Shown piece by piece: positions 40,570-50,788 of a DNA stretch of 64,000 bases. The DNA comes from Gliomastix tumulicola (taxonomy: Eukaryota; Ascomycota; Sordariomycetes; Hypocreales; Bionectriaceae): assembly GCA_001599755.1 (NCBI GenBank), contig BCHX01000008.1, positions 2,170,001-2,234,000 of the forward strand, given 5' to 3'. Position 1 is the stretch's first letter. The number at the start of each line of letters is the position of its first letter. A model generated the notes under the pieces. The model was not told the origin of the DNA, searched no databases, and was given only the letters and a program-made list of their open reading frames with translations. A program made the position numbers and the translations under genes.

Positions 40570-41245
40570 AGTAAGCCTATTATATTTAGGCTAGAGCTTC
40601 CTACTCTTATCACTACACTTGCTCTAGCTCCTCCTTTTAGGCCTTTTCTTCTACCTCTTTTTACTCTTCCTCCTCTAACTCCTCTATTAATAAGAGATCC
40701 TAATAAATCATCTTAATACCCTTACTCTTTAGCATCCTTTATATTTTATATAAATAACTAATACACACTAGTAACTTATTTAACTACTATTAACACTCCT
40801 TTATTAAAGCTTTCACCCTAGCCTCCTCCTCCTCTAGTCTCTTTAACTCTAAGTTAATATATTAAACTAGGAAAGGTTAATAGGAATAATAAAACCTAAT
40901 AAAGATATAAGAAGATAGACATAAAGATATCACTATATAAGGATAATTACATATATAACTAGCTAGAAAATAACCATTATAATAATTAATACTATCCACC
41001 ATGAAGTACTAATTAGCTATATTAAAATAATAAGAATATAGTATTAACTTAAAACTAAAGGAATAAATATACTTTAATTTTACTATATAATACTCCTTAT
41101 TATTATAGGACTTTTTAGATTTTTCAATTTAACCTAATATTATATTAATAGAATAATATTAAAGGAAAAGTTATAAATACAAGGAAACAGGGGACATATA
41201 TAATTTTATAGGTCTTAGGATAAAGACCTTAGGAGAGAAGGGATC
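40570..41245 (-). pseudogene. Antisense accessory ORF of element C, degraded
   Basis: The - strand reads LKRLEEEEARVKALIKE, then a leucine/lysine-rich stretch, then EELEEEE and KEELEQV with TAA/TAG at expected Gln/Arg positions. It matches the frames in A and B and supports a conserved antisense coiled-coil protein of this element family. Confidence 0.5.
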
Positions 41246-41246
41246 A

Positions 41247-41742
41247 TATTATAACCTAACCTCCAGTTATTATAATAAGCCACACCATGTAAACACTTAC
41301 ATGTAAGGTATCCTAAATAACTAAAGTATACCTAAAAACTAATATACCCTAGATATATTTAGAATATTCACCTAAATAATCTAAATATTTATAGACTATT
41401 CACCTAGTTTAAGTGAACTTAGTGAAAGGTAGGTTCATAGGGTTTAGGTGAACCTATATAAATAATATAATATATATACTATAGTTATTACCTAGATAGA
41501 TTAAGTAGCTTACTAGCTATTAATAAAGCACTTTACTTAAATACACCCTTTGCTAATAAGTATACTAAGCTAGAGCATTCTTTATTAACACTAGTTCCTC
41601 TTAGCCTTACTAATACTTACAACTCACTAGCTGTAACTCCTACCTCACTTAGTTAAGACATCCTAGAGTTCTAAGAATATAAAATATTATTTAAACCCTA
41701 ATCCAACTACCCTACACTAGATGGATCACCCTATTCGTCACA
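41247..41742 (+). repeat. Gypsy C right LTR (496 bp)
   Basis: Same length as the left copy. Its last bases CTATTCGTCACA retain the CG and the terminal CA, lost in other copies, and so show the original LTR end. Followed by AGAGG. Confidence 0.92.
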
Positions 41743-43459
41743 AGAGGTCTTTAATATAATTCTAAAAACTTACTTTAAAGCCTATAAATACTTTAATTAT
41801 TTAATAGTTTAAAAGTTAGCTAAGGCTTAAGAGATTAAAGGTATAATTATATAAGGTATTTATAGCCTTATTAATTTACCTTATAGTATTAAAATCCTTA
41901 ATAGTAACTAGGTCTATAATATAAAGTACCTAGTTAATAGACCTCTCTTTATAAAGATATAATATATAATATAAGGTAATTAATAGTTAAAAGATAGTCT
42001 TTAAGACCTTTATACCTTTATTATATATATAGTATTAGTATATATTTTCTTTACCCTTACTATTATTAATAATCTTAAACTTCTATAAGGAGATATCTTA
42101 ATAGCTTTCCTTAAAGCTAATATAAAAGAAGAGGTCTATATTTAATAATTATATAGTTACTATAATAGCTTTAATTAGGTTTAGCTTCTTAATAAAGCTA
42201 TTTATAGCTTTTATTCTTCTTCCCTTTAGTAGTTTAAATATATTTTTATTAATTTAGCTAAGTTTAGCTTTATTTCCTTAGCTTTTAAGTTATATATTTT
42301 TATTAAGAAAGATATTATAATCCTACTATATATTAATAACTATATTATAATAGTACTTACTAAGGAAGACCTTAAGAAAATAGTTATTATCTTTAATAAT
42401 TTATATATTAATAAGTACCTTAGAGAACTATAAAACTTTCTTAGTATTTAAATTAAATATAATAAAGTTAATTATATAATTTTACTTTATTAAAAATACT
42501 ATATTTATATAATTTTAAAGCTCTTTATAAATAATAATTTAAATATTATAAAATTACCCTAGCTAGTGAAAATACTTTATTATAGTAAATAGAAATAGGA
42601 TTTAATAATAATACCTTTTTATAAGTAGCTTTAATATATAAGTTACTTTAATTAATTAGTAAACTTAATTTAATTAAATATTATATTTATAAGTTTAAAG
42701 CTTTTTAAAGTAAATACTAAGGTGAAAAAAATATATATTATTATTTTTAAGTATTTAGTATAATATTTAAAGAGAACTATAAAAATAAGTATTATACTAA
42801 GAGGATTTAAATATAATAAGGTTACTTTATACCTTTATATATTTATTAATACTTTCTTTATAAATTATTTTAATAATTAAATCTCTATAAATAGTTATAT
42901 TATATTCCTAGCTAGAGACTTAATTTTATAGAAAAGTAAAAAATAAAGCTTAGTAACTTTAAATATAATAAAAGTAAAATTTATTAACTTTATACTTATT
43001 ATTACTTTAATTATTTAAATTAATAAGCTTCTTATAAACCTTAAAGTACTATAATTAACTTTAATTATTTTATTTATTAATAATTAAAATATATATTTTA
43101 ATATTTTAAGCTTAAGTACTTAGACTTATACTAAGTATATTAATACTTATTTTAAATAGATTATTAACTATATTAAGTATAAAGATTTCTCCCTAGAATT
43201 AGTATAAATAAATACTATAATAATAAATAATCTTATAAAGCCTCTTTTAAGGTTTAAGTATATTAACTTTATTAAACTATTAATTATAAAGATTATAGCT
43301 TAATTATATAGTAAATATAGAAGGGTAAGGTAAAGCTTTAAAATAGCTTTACTTTAAGGTTATATAGTAAAGGGGAAGACTTTAATACTAAAGATTAAAG
43401 AATAAGTATAAAATTAAGTATCTAAATAGCTTCCTTTCTTTATACTACTTGAGGGGTGG
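41743..43459 (+). mobile_element. Copia internal region, 3' part (reverse transcriptase/RNase H), degraded
   Basis: Resumes the Copia element after element C. A decayed RT catalytic box reads LLYINN at 42323-42340 where Copia normally has LLYVDD, and RNase H-like sequence follows. No intact frame. It ends with a purine tract (GAGGGG) just before the right LTR. Confidence 0.8.
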
Positions 43460-43604
43460 TATAGAAGGGCGTAGATTAGATAGCTTAGTTAGGTAGCTAG
43501 TGGGGGAAGCTAAGGAGCACCAGCCACCTAAATTTAGGTGGCTAGCCCTTCTTCCCTCATCATCGCCGCTAGAGCGCGAATATAATTATCCTCTTTCTCC
43601 CACA
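43460..43604 (+). repeat. Copia right LTR (145 bp)
   Basis: Starts TATAGAAGGGCG (TG of the left copy turned to TA) and ends CTCCCACA. The inner first ~40 bp are mutated; the outer remainder retains CATCATCGCCGC and GCGCG. The TTAGG target copy follows at 43605-43609. Confidence 0.95.
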
Positions 43605-43609
43605 TTAGG

Positions 43610-43702
43610 CTAGGGCTTGTGAACCGGGAATTGAGCTTTGGCGTCACTGACACTCGATAAGTAGCATTATCTCGTTTACAGAGTCACGTTCTGCGCCATC
43701 TG
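43610..43702. promoter_or_regulatory. Right half of the split divergent promoter
   Basis: Only about 93 bp of normal-composition DNA separate the transposon stack from the first ATG of the Zn2Cys6 gene, or about 237 bp if the start is 43847. Upstream control elements would now be 29 kb away, on the other side of the stack. Confidence 0.55.
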
Positions 43703-45244
43703 TTGACGAGACTTTTCTCAGTTTATCAGCGTTTATCCATACAAGCCCATCTCGTCGTGAAAACTATGATGGCTCGGCTCAGATCGAGCTCCTTCGTAGC
43801 GTCGCCTAGCGAAGGGAGCGGCCATTTATCCCGGTCGGTGGGGGACATGCTTGCTTCAGCGGTCCCACGTAAAGCGCACACCAAGTCGCGAACTGGATGC
43901 CTCACTTGCAAGAGAAGAAAAGTCAAGGTCGGTCCTCGCCCTTCTTCCCGTCCCTATATATTTTTCCTTCCTTTTAAGTTCCTCCTTGGTGACTTGGTTA
44001 GCTCACCCGAAGATCTCGTATTTGTTTGTATAGTGCGATGAGACGCATCCCTCGTGCCGCAACTGCCTCCGACGCTCCATCCAGTGCGACTTTCTCACCC
44101 GGAAGTCGACTTCTTCGCGGAGCGGGGGCAGCATCCCCGGAAGCGTGACCGGAGACGTCCTCAGTCTGAACCTCCTCGACCTCGAGCTCCTCCACAACTT
44201 CACGTCGACGACCTACACCACCCTCACAAATGACCCGGCGCTAAGGGCAGTATGGCGAGGTCCGGTCATGCGGAGGGCCGTGAGCTGTGAGTTCGTCATG
44301 CGTGCTGTGCTCTCCGTGTCTGCCGTCCACATCGCGCAGCACCGACCGGGGGAGTGGCAGCGGTACATGTCTTGCGCCGCGGCACATCACCAACTTGCCA
44401 GTCGCACTGCCATCGCGCTCATGACAGAGGAGGATCCGGACAGGCAGGATGACCTATGGATTTTCAGCGTCTTGACAATCTACTATGGTGCGTTCCTGGA
44501 GGCCAAGATCATCGTTTCCGAGACACACGTGAGCTAATATGCATCAAATCGGCAGCCCTTGGTAGCGCCAGAGATCAGTCAGAGACACTGATGATCGGCG
44601 AGAACCTGCTGCCGGACTGGGTATTTCTTCTCAGCGGGGTCTATCACCTGCTCAAGGATCCCGATAATCTGACGTCCATGGGCGGAATCACATCCCTCAT
44701 GGTCAACAACGGGCAAGAGCACTGGCAGGCAGCCCATCAGCCGAAGCATGAGAACGCCGACATCTTACGCGAACTATGTGCCAGGGTCAACGAGACAGTC
44801 CTCGATGAAGGCGAGCTGGCCGTCTACAACGAGGCTATCCGAGAGCTACGGTGCCTAGTTTCGTTGGCCATGTCAGCTGAGCGCCGCGACCTGGACATTC
44901 TGGACGCGTTCATGTGGCACTTCATCGTGGCCGAGTCGTTCATGCCGCTGCTAAAGGAGACGAGGCAGGAAGCTGTGGCCATATTCGCACACAGCCTGAT
45001 TATCTTCAATCTCTCGAGCGGGCACAAATGGCTGCGCGGCTGGGACGTCCTCGTCATGTCGAGGATATGGGAGATTCTCGATGAGGAGCACCGCGTGTGG
45101 ATATCATGGCCGATCGAGGAGATTGGTTGGGTGCCTCCGCCAGTGATCGAGAATCGTCAATCGATGGTTTGCGACGTGTCTGATGAGAATAATACGCAAA
45201 CGTTGGACTGTCGGTTGCGTCTTTCTACTCAAAATGCCGAATAG
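43703..45244 (+). CDS. Zn2Cys6 transcription factor (UPC2/sterol-uptake-control-like)
   Basis: Three exons (43703-43927, 44034-44487, 44556-45244) encode 455 residues. The zinc cluster CLTCKRRKVKC-x6-C-x2-C-x6-C is split by the first intron immediately before its third Cys, and splicing restores the motif. The following LNLLDLELLHNFTSTTY block and the rest resemble fungal UPC2-like regulators, nuclear proteins controlling sterol uptake or secondary metabolism (family knowledge). The start is uncertain: an in-frame ATG at 43847 would place the zinc cluster about 20 residues from the N-terminus, as is common in this group. It is transcribed divergently from the sterol-type glucosyltransferase, but the shared promoter is split by the transposon stack. 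No internal stop was seen. Confidence 0.85.
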
Positions 45245-45744
45245 GGGTAGCACGAACAGGAATCCTAGTTTTCTCATGCAATACTGACTGAAATATCCGC
45301 ATATTCTCACGAAGCCAAACGACGATGCATGATTGGAGTTCGAGGGAGCTTCGCCGTTTTGGTGAATAGGATGTAACGCCGAGGCAACCTCGTCTAGAAG
45401 GATAGTTAACGAAGGTAAGATTAACCTGTCAGCCACACCCTTGTGAAATCAGCCCAAGGCCTTGAATGAATATGAGAATGGTTTCGAATAGCCGAGCGTG
45501 TTGAAAGGGGCTAGCATTATTTATTCGTCATTCACACGGAGTAAACGCTCGTTCGTCGGTGGCACTTGCCGCCTTCTTTCGCACATTGACCACGGACCGA
45601 TATTCCTCCGATCACAACTCAAAACCTCCCACAACACAACAACTGTCACGCAGGCGACCACGCAGTTCGTCACGAGTCCACCGCCCTCGAAATCATCTCC
45701 AAGCCCACCAGCGGACCAGCCAGATTGAGGTGGTGGTTGAAAGA
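45245..45744. other. Intergenic region
   Basis: 3' flank of the Zn2Cys6 gene and leader/promoter of the next gene. An open frame runs in from 45559 without a stop, but its first 62 codons are low-complexity and not protein-like, so they are treated as leader. Confidence 0.45.
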
Positions 45745-47943
45745 ATGGGCGAATATGTGAGAGAGATCCACGGAGATCTTGTGCGCAAGTACCGCCGCCA
45801 TGCTGCCGCCATCGAGGACGCATGGAAATCCTTTGGCCAATCCGACCGCATTAAATGTATGGAGGACGGATCTATGGACGGCATGTTACTCAAAGACCGT
45901 CAGGATCGGTCCTTTGGAAGCTTTTACAAAATCATACCCGAGTGGAACGCGCGCGATGTCGCTGCGCCCAACTCCGACTTCCTGCTTGAGCTTCTCAAAT
46001 ACCGCGCTACTACCTCTCTCTTTCGGCAGTGCAACACGGGTCCAAATGGCAGCTTCCCCCTTGGTGATCGGGCCATGATCGAGTATGCCATGGCCAAACA
46101 GGATCTCCGCCACCCCAACGCGTTCGAGGACCAGTTCACGTTCTTTCCGGCCTCCGAGGACGAGCCGAAAAACAGCGACCTATACGGAGAATCAGTCAGT
46201 CACATGGATATCAGCAATCCGACGAACCCGCTCGAGAGGGGTATCCAAGCAGGTGTTTATATCCCTCGGTCGGTGGGCGAGCTGATATTGGTGCGGCAGG
46301 CGCACATCTTCTGCTGCCTCAACAACATTATCGACGGTATCCTCGAAATCGGATCCAAGACCAGGTATCGAGAGTCACATCCAATTCAACACCCCAAAGA
46401 CCAAGATGATACCGAGCTGTTTAGTCTTGAGAACCTGTCCCTCCAAAAATCGTCTGCCCGATCCGTTACCATTGACGACATTGTTAACGCGGCCGACGAG
46501 CGACAAGATACGCACCAAGCGCTCATATATCTCCTCGGCACCGAACCGGCTGTGCTCACGCACGCGCTAAACAGCTGGTTCCATAGTCGGCCTGAATTGG
46601 TCCGCGATGAAAAGGGCCAACGCCTCCCCGTATGCACCGACAAGTACATCAGTCCAGCGCTCTTCGAGGCCGTCCACGACGCAGTCAGAGCAGGAGCAAT
46701 TTGGGCATACATCGGCAGCTTGGTCAACATGCTTGACAAAGCTGGCGCTGCGTCAGGCAAGGACGAGATTACCCGCATTATCCTCCTGCAGGAGCTATCC
46801 AATGTGTGTTTCTTTGAGTATTATCATTGCAAGGCTCTATTTCGACGATTCGTCCAGACGAGACCCGGAACGAGCCACTTCAAGCGCATCCACAACGCAT
46901 TCGACAGGTCTGGGAACACCAAGGTAGTCTTCAAAACTAGGCCGGAGCACAAGAGGCTCGACACCCAATTATACTGGTCGCTGCGCCTCTGTGAGCCAGA
47001 GACGGATCTTGCCAAGGCCGCCGAGTACCTCACGCAGCTGAGTGCGTTCTACCAGGCGTTCCCTGAGGAGCGGGACACGGTACATGAGAAGGAGACGGAA
47101 TCGCTTTTTGAACTTGCGTCCATTGTGTCATTCACCCAGGACCTATCGTCTATTTTCAAATTACCGTCCACGTCTCGCAAGAAGGGCCAGGCATTCATCG
47201 GCCGGCTCGAGCAAACCTTCAACGAGCTTCATTCTTTCAGGAATGATGTTGATTTTCGGGACTTTGCGGTACCTATCCACAATCTTCTCGAGCCGGGCAT
47301 GACCGAAGCGGCTGTGAGCGCCTTGGATGCTTTGCTCCGCGAGAAGACAGGGGCTAGCCTAGAACAAAACTATTCGGACATCGTGGAGGGGGCTATCGAC
47401 AACGTGGCAAGTCAGATTGAGCAGGAAAAGGCAGCAAAGGTGATCGACAAGCCCCAGACCAGCAAATCCCTGACATTCATAACACAGCAACCGCCTCCAT
47501 CCCACGTCATCGGCTCCGAGCGCCGTGAGAAGCACAAGACTCGGCCTCCACATTGCTCCGCCTTCTCTCTACAGCCATCCGAATCTGACGCGGATGAAGC
47601 CCATCGAGTTACTGATGATGAGGATGAAGCGCGGGAGAAGGTAAATATTAGTTCTGCCGGCTTCGCCATCTTTTCGACGCTTTTTTCCAGGTCCAAGGAG
47701 TCACGCGGTTTTGTGAACTGGACTGCCTTTGAGTCGTGCATGGCAGAGTTGGGCTTTTCGGTGTCCCCAAAGTTCGGATCCGTGTATACCTTCAATCCGC
47801 CGGGAAGCATGGGAGCGCAAAGGAGCGTCACCTTTCATCGGCCGCACCAGTCTCGGATCGAGGGACGTCTACTCCTGGTCTTTTCCAGGCGACTGAACCG
47901 AGTCTATGGCTGGGACGACCGGACATTCAAAGTGTCGGGGTAG
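45745..47943 (+). CDS. 'ipa'-type fungal protein, function unknown
   Basis: A single-exon gene of 732 residues, starting at the AGAATGG context at 45745. The N-terminus (MGEYVREIHGDLVRKYRRHA) and the block FGSFYKIIPEWNARDV followed by LLKYRATTSLF are conserved in a family of large ascomycete proteins that I recall being labelled 'ipa protein', with no known function. The middle is largely helical. A charged low-complexity linker (about residues 590-635) separates a C-terminal domain of about 90 residues with pattern W-x2-F-x3-M-x2-LGF-x5-GS-x-Y-x-F and FHRPH, ending RRLNRVYGWDD. That domain weakly recalls the HicA/double-stranded-RNA-binding-like fold, but this is inference only. Alternative upstream starts at 45559 look implausible. 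Confidence 0.75.
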   Translation: MGEYVREIHGDLVRKYRRHAAAIEDAWKSFGQSDRIKCMEDGSMDGMLLKDRQDRSFGSFYKIIPEWNARDVAAPNSDFLLELLKYRATTSLFRQCNTGPNGSFPLGDRAMIEYAMAKQDLRHPNAFEDQFTFFPASEDEPKNSDLYGESVSHMDISNPTNPLERGIQAGVYIPRSVGELILVRQAHIFCCLNNIIDGILEIGSKTRYRESHPIQHPKDQDDTELFSLENLSLQKSSARSVTIDDIVNAADERQDTHQALIYLLGTEPAVLTHALNSWFHSRPELVRDEKGQRLPVCTDKYISPALFEAVHDAVRAGAIWAYIGSLVNMLDKAGAASGKDEITRIILLQELSNVCFFEYYHCKALFRRFVQTRPGTSHFKRIHNAFDRSGNTKVVFKTRPEHKRLDTQLYWSLRLCEPETDLAKAAEYLTQLSAFYQAFPEERDTVHEKETESLFELASIVSFTQDLSSIFKLPSTSRKKGQAFIGRLEQTFNELHSFRNDVDFRDFAVPIHNLLEPGMTEAAVSALDALLREKTGASLEQNYSDIVEGAIDNVASQIEQEKAAKVIDKPQTSKSLTFITQQPPPSHVIGSERREKHKTRPPHCSAFSLQPSESDADEAHRVTDDEDEAREKVNISSAGFAIFSTLFSRSKESRGFVNWTAFESCMAELGFSVSPKFGSVYTFNPPGSMGAQRSVTFHRPHQSRIEGRLLLVFSRRLNRVYGWDDRTFKVSG

Positions 47944-48504
47944 CTTCTGTTGAAACAAGAGTTGAGGTTCTGCCCTGTGAACATGCGGATTTTGATTTCG
48001 GAACCCACAGGATGTATCGTGGAGAGATATTGATGGACTATGTTAGTAGAATTACCAGTCACTGAAAGATAAGGGCTTTAGCTGGATGGGAGGAGGAGCC
48101 CCAAGCAGTAGGCGAGTCATTCAATCCGCCAGGACCCTGACTCGTCGCTTAGGATGGATCCTCTCCAGCTCGTTTATCGGCTATTATCGTTGGACGAAGC
48201 TCGCTTGCAGTGGATACAAAATAGATTCACTTCTCAATAGCACTACGTCGAGTGCCCTCAAAGCCGTGCTAGAGCCCGTGGCCCGGACGTAGCAGCCAAT
48301 TGGCTAGAAATTGTGTCTGTTTCTCAGGATCACTTCGTGTCTGGCTTCTTGGACGGCGTCAAGATGTCTCTATAAGTGCTTGGTCAAGATGGCTTCATCT
48401 AAAATGTCGACTCCCAGGCACTCAATACTAAAAAATCATTGATCGCATTGTCGTCAATCCCGCGCTCAGAAACCCAGTTCATCAGCCCTCAGACAGTCGC
48501 CGCT
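47944..48504. other. Intergenic region
   Basis: 3' flank of the previous gene and promoter of the transporter. A 68-codon open frame at 48086-48292 has no recognisable family and is not called. Confidence 0.4.
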
Positions 48505-50294
48505 ATGAAAAAATCACCCGCGTCCACGGAGATCATCTCCGACAGCCTCGTAGCAGACGCGGAGGCTGCCATCGCCTGGGAGCACGCATTGACTCCCAAG
48601 CGAGCACTCAAGCTCTACTCCAAGGCCGTCTGGTTCGGTGCCATCGCCTCCCTCGCGCTCGTCATGGAAGGCTTCGACACCAAGATCATGGGCTCACTGT
48701 ACGCTGTCCCGGCCTTCCAGGAAGCCTACGGCGTCCGGCAACCCGACGGCTCCCACGAGATTTCCGCGGCGTGGCAGAGTGGGATGGGCGGCATCGGCGG
48801 AGTCACGAATATCATCGGCATGTTCCTCGGCGGGTATATCTCTGAGAGGTTCGGGTTTCGGAAGACCATGATTGCGGCTTGGCTCGCTATGCCTCCTATC
48901 ATCTTCCTCTTTTTCTTTGCGCCGAATCTTCCGGTCCTAGCTGTTGCGGTCTTCTTCATGGGTGAGTAAACATCTTCACAAATACATCGCCGACATGATT
49001 CTCACAAGGTATAGCCTTTCCCCTGGGAATATTCCAGTCGGTCACCACTGTTTACGTCACCGATATCATGCCCACGGCTCTCCGGCCCTATCTCACCAGC
49101 TGCTACTCGCTAACTTGGGTAAGTGGGATGCTATCCTGACGGGAGTGGTATGATCTAACAAGTTGCAGGCCCTCGGCCAGCTTCTCAACGCGGCTACCTT
49201 CCGAGGCACCCTCAATCTACCGAGTCCTTGGACATACCGTGTCCCCTTCGCTCTTCAGTATGTCTACAAGCCTTCCTTCCGAAACTTATGATTCCTCTGT
49301 CTTCTAACGCCTTCAAGGTGGTTCTGGCCAGTAGCTCTTATCGTTGGCGTCTATCTGACACCAGAGTCGCCCTGGTGGCTTGTCCGGCAGAATCGAGTGG
49401 AGGAGGCCGAGGCCGTAGTCTCCAGGCTGACATCCAACGACCTCGACATCGACGTGCAAAAGCTGGTTGCCTTGATGGTATACACCACCGCCCATGAGAG
49501 GGAGGTCGAAGCCGGCACCAGCTATCTCGCATGCTTCAAGGGCGTGAACCTCCGCCGGACAGTCATCGTCATGGGTGTGTACATAATGCAGTGTCTCACC
49601 GGAGCGCCCCTGCGAGCGTACATGACATACTTCTTCAAACAGGCCGGGCTGCCGACGGATCAGTCCTTTAACATGACCATTGTCGCGTTGGCGGTCTCCG
49701 TGGTGGGAGTCCTTGGCGCGGTAAGTTTTCCCCCAGGCGTATATACGGATGTGTGGCAGTGGCTAATGTTGTCCCCAGTGGGTTGTAATGACATATGTCG
49801 GCCGACGGAGGATGTACATCTGGGGAAACATAATCAGTATCGCTCTTTTTGCCGCCATTGGCGCTATGGGAGCCCAGATGCACAAGTCGTCGTCCTCATC
49901 GCTGGCCTGGGGCATCGGATCTCTCCTCGCTGTTGATGGCTTCATCGCGAACCTCCTCATCCTACCCGTCACCTTCGTCCTGGTTTCCGAGATTCCGTCC
50001 TCTCTTCTGCGAAGCAAGTCGGTCGTCGTCGCACGCAACACCTACTCGGCCGTCAACATCGTGGCTGGTGTAGTGACGCCCTACATGCTTAACCCCACCG
50101 CCTGGAACTGGGGTGCTCTGACGGGTTTCTTCTGGGCTGGGGCGTGTGTGATCGGACTCACGTTCACGTTCTTCATGGTGCCCGAGACCAAGGGCAGGAC
50201 AACTGCGGAGGTCGATATCCTGTTCGAGCAGAAGGTCCATGTGCGCAAGTTCAAGGACGCCAAGGTCTCCCTTGTGGAGGTAGAGAATGCTTAG
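48505..50294 (+). CDS. MFS sugar/alpha-glucoside-type transporter
   Basis: Five exons (48505-48961, 49015-49118, 49169-49257, 49318-49720, 49779-50294) encode 522 residues; starting at the upstream ATG at 48439 would give 544. The protein has the sugar-porter signature: a first helix followed by EGFDTKIMG, GGYISERFGFRKT after helix 2, PESPWWLVR before the central loop, and PETKGRT near the C-terminus, with twelve hydrophobic segments expected. It would sit in the plasma membrane and import a sugar or polyol with protons; the substrate is not determined. The resemblance is to maltose/alpha-glucoside permeases. The neighbouring nucleotidase and glycerophosphodiesterase raise the possibility of a glycerophosphodiester or inositol-related substrate, which is inference. 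No lesion was seen. Confidence 0.88.
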
Positions 50295-50788
50295 ACGACC
50301 CGTGAAGGAAGATAAGGAGCCCTACGACTTCTTTCTCCTGTCCCAAGTCGCTAGGGCTTGTCATTGGTCATTGCATGCGGTAAAATAAATTCAGGGCATG
50401 CTGATCTTCACACCATCTATGTCCTGCCATTCAGGGCTCCGGTGGGGGGGCATGACACATGTGAACAGTCAGAAGTTCAGAATTCAAATTATATCAGTGT
50501 CCACCGAGCTGTTCTGTGTAGCCATGAGATGATTTCGTCCGTTTCCCGATTTCTTAAAAAGACAGGTTCAAGACATCCGTATCCATCTAGCGAGGTATTC
50601 CAGCTCAGAGGATGTACTCTTGTAAGTCGCCCCCTTGAGGCCATACCTTGGTTTGATTCTCTAAATTCCGCAGTCCATACGCCTTGAATATGACGAACTG
50701 TTGTGAGGCACTTCAAAAGCGATGCAAAATTTTGAAAAATTGTTAGATGATAGATCCATGCCACTAAACAGCCGACATGAATATCAGG
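50295..50788. other. Convergent intergenic region
   Basis: Between the 3' ends of the transporter (+) and the nucleotidase (-). Nothing recognisable apart from likely 3' untranslated DNA. Confidence 0.45.

Larger units (their letters stand above)
33816..41742 (+). mobile_element. Gypsy element C (Ty3-type, RIP-degraded)
   Basis: A 7,927-bp element with 496-bp LTRs and AGAGG target duplications (33811-33815, 41743-41747). Its internal region is closely related to A and B: gag from about 34,750, RT with YLNN at 38041-38052, RNase H and integrase remains to about 40,450. A purine-rich tract at about 41231-41245 precedes the right LTR. All frames are destroyed. Confidence 0.92.
14692..43604 (+). 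mobile_element. Copia-type LTR retrotransposon, RIP-degraded, carrying three nested Gypsy elements
   Basis: Defined by 145-bp direct repeats at both ends and the 5-bp duplication TTAGG (14687-14691, 43605-43609). Without its nested guests and their target copies the element is about 5.2 kb, normal for Copia. Gag/integrase-like sequence lies before the insertions and reverse transcriptase/RNase H-like sequence after them; this integrase-before-RT order is what defines Copia. All frames are full of TAA/TAG stops. C and G are nearly eliminated by CpA-to-TpA change on both strands, as expected of RIP. It cannot encode functional proteins. Confidence 0.9.

Noticed and set aside
18012..41742. Repeated units considered as a CRISPR or satellite array
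   Set aside because: The repeats are LTRs of about 470-500 bp separated by multi-kilobase retroelement bodies, not short regular repeats.
14692..43604. AT-rich block as a possible centromere or mitochondrial insertion
   Set aside because: Matched LTRs, target duplications and decayed gag-pol explain it as RIP-mutated nested retrotransposons. A centromeric role cannot be excluded from sequence alone but is not needed.
14687..43609. TTAGG flanking the Copia element resembles part of a telomere repeat
   Set aside because: Only one copy on each side with no tandem array; it is simply the 5-bp target-site duplication.
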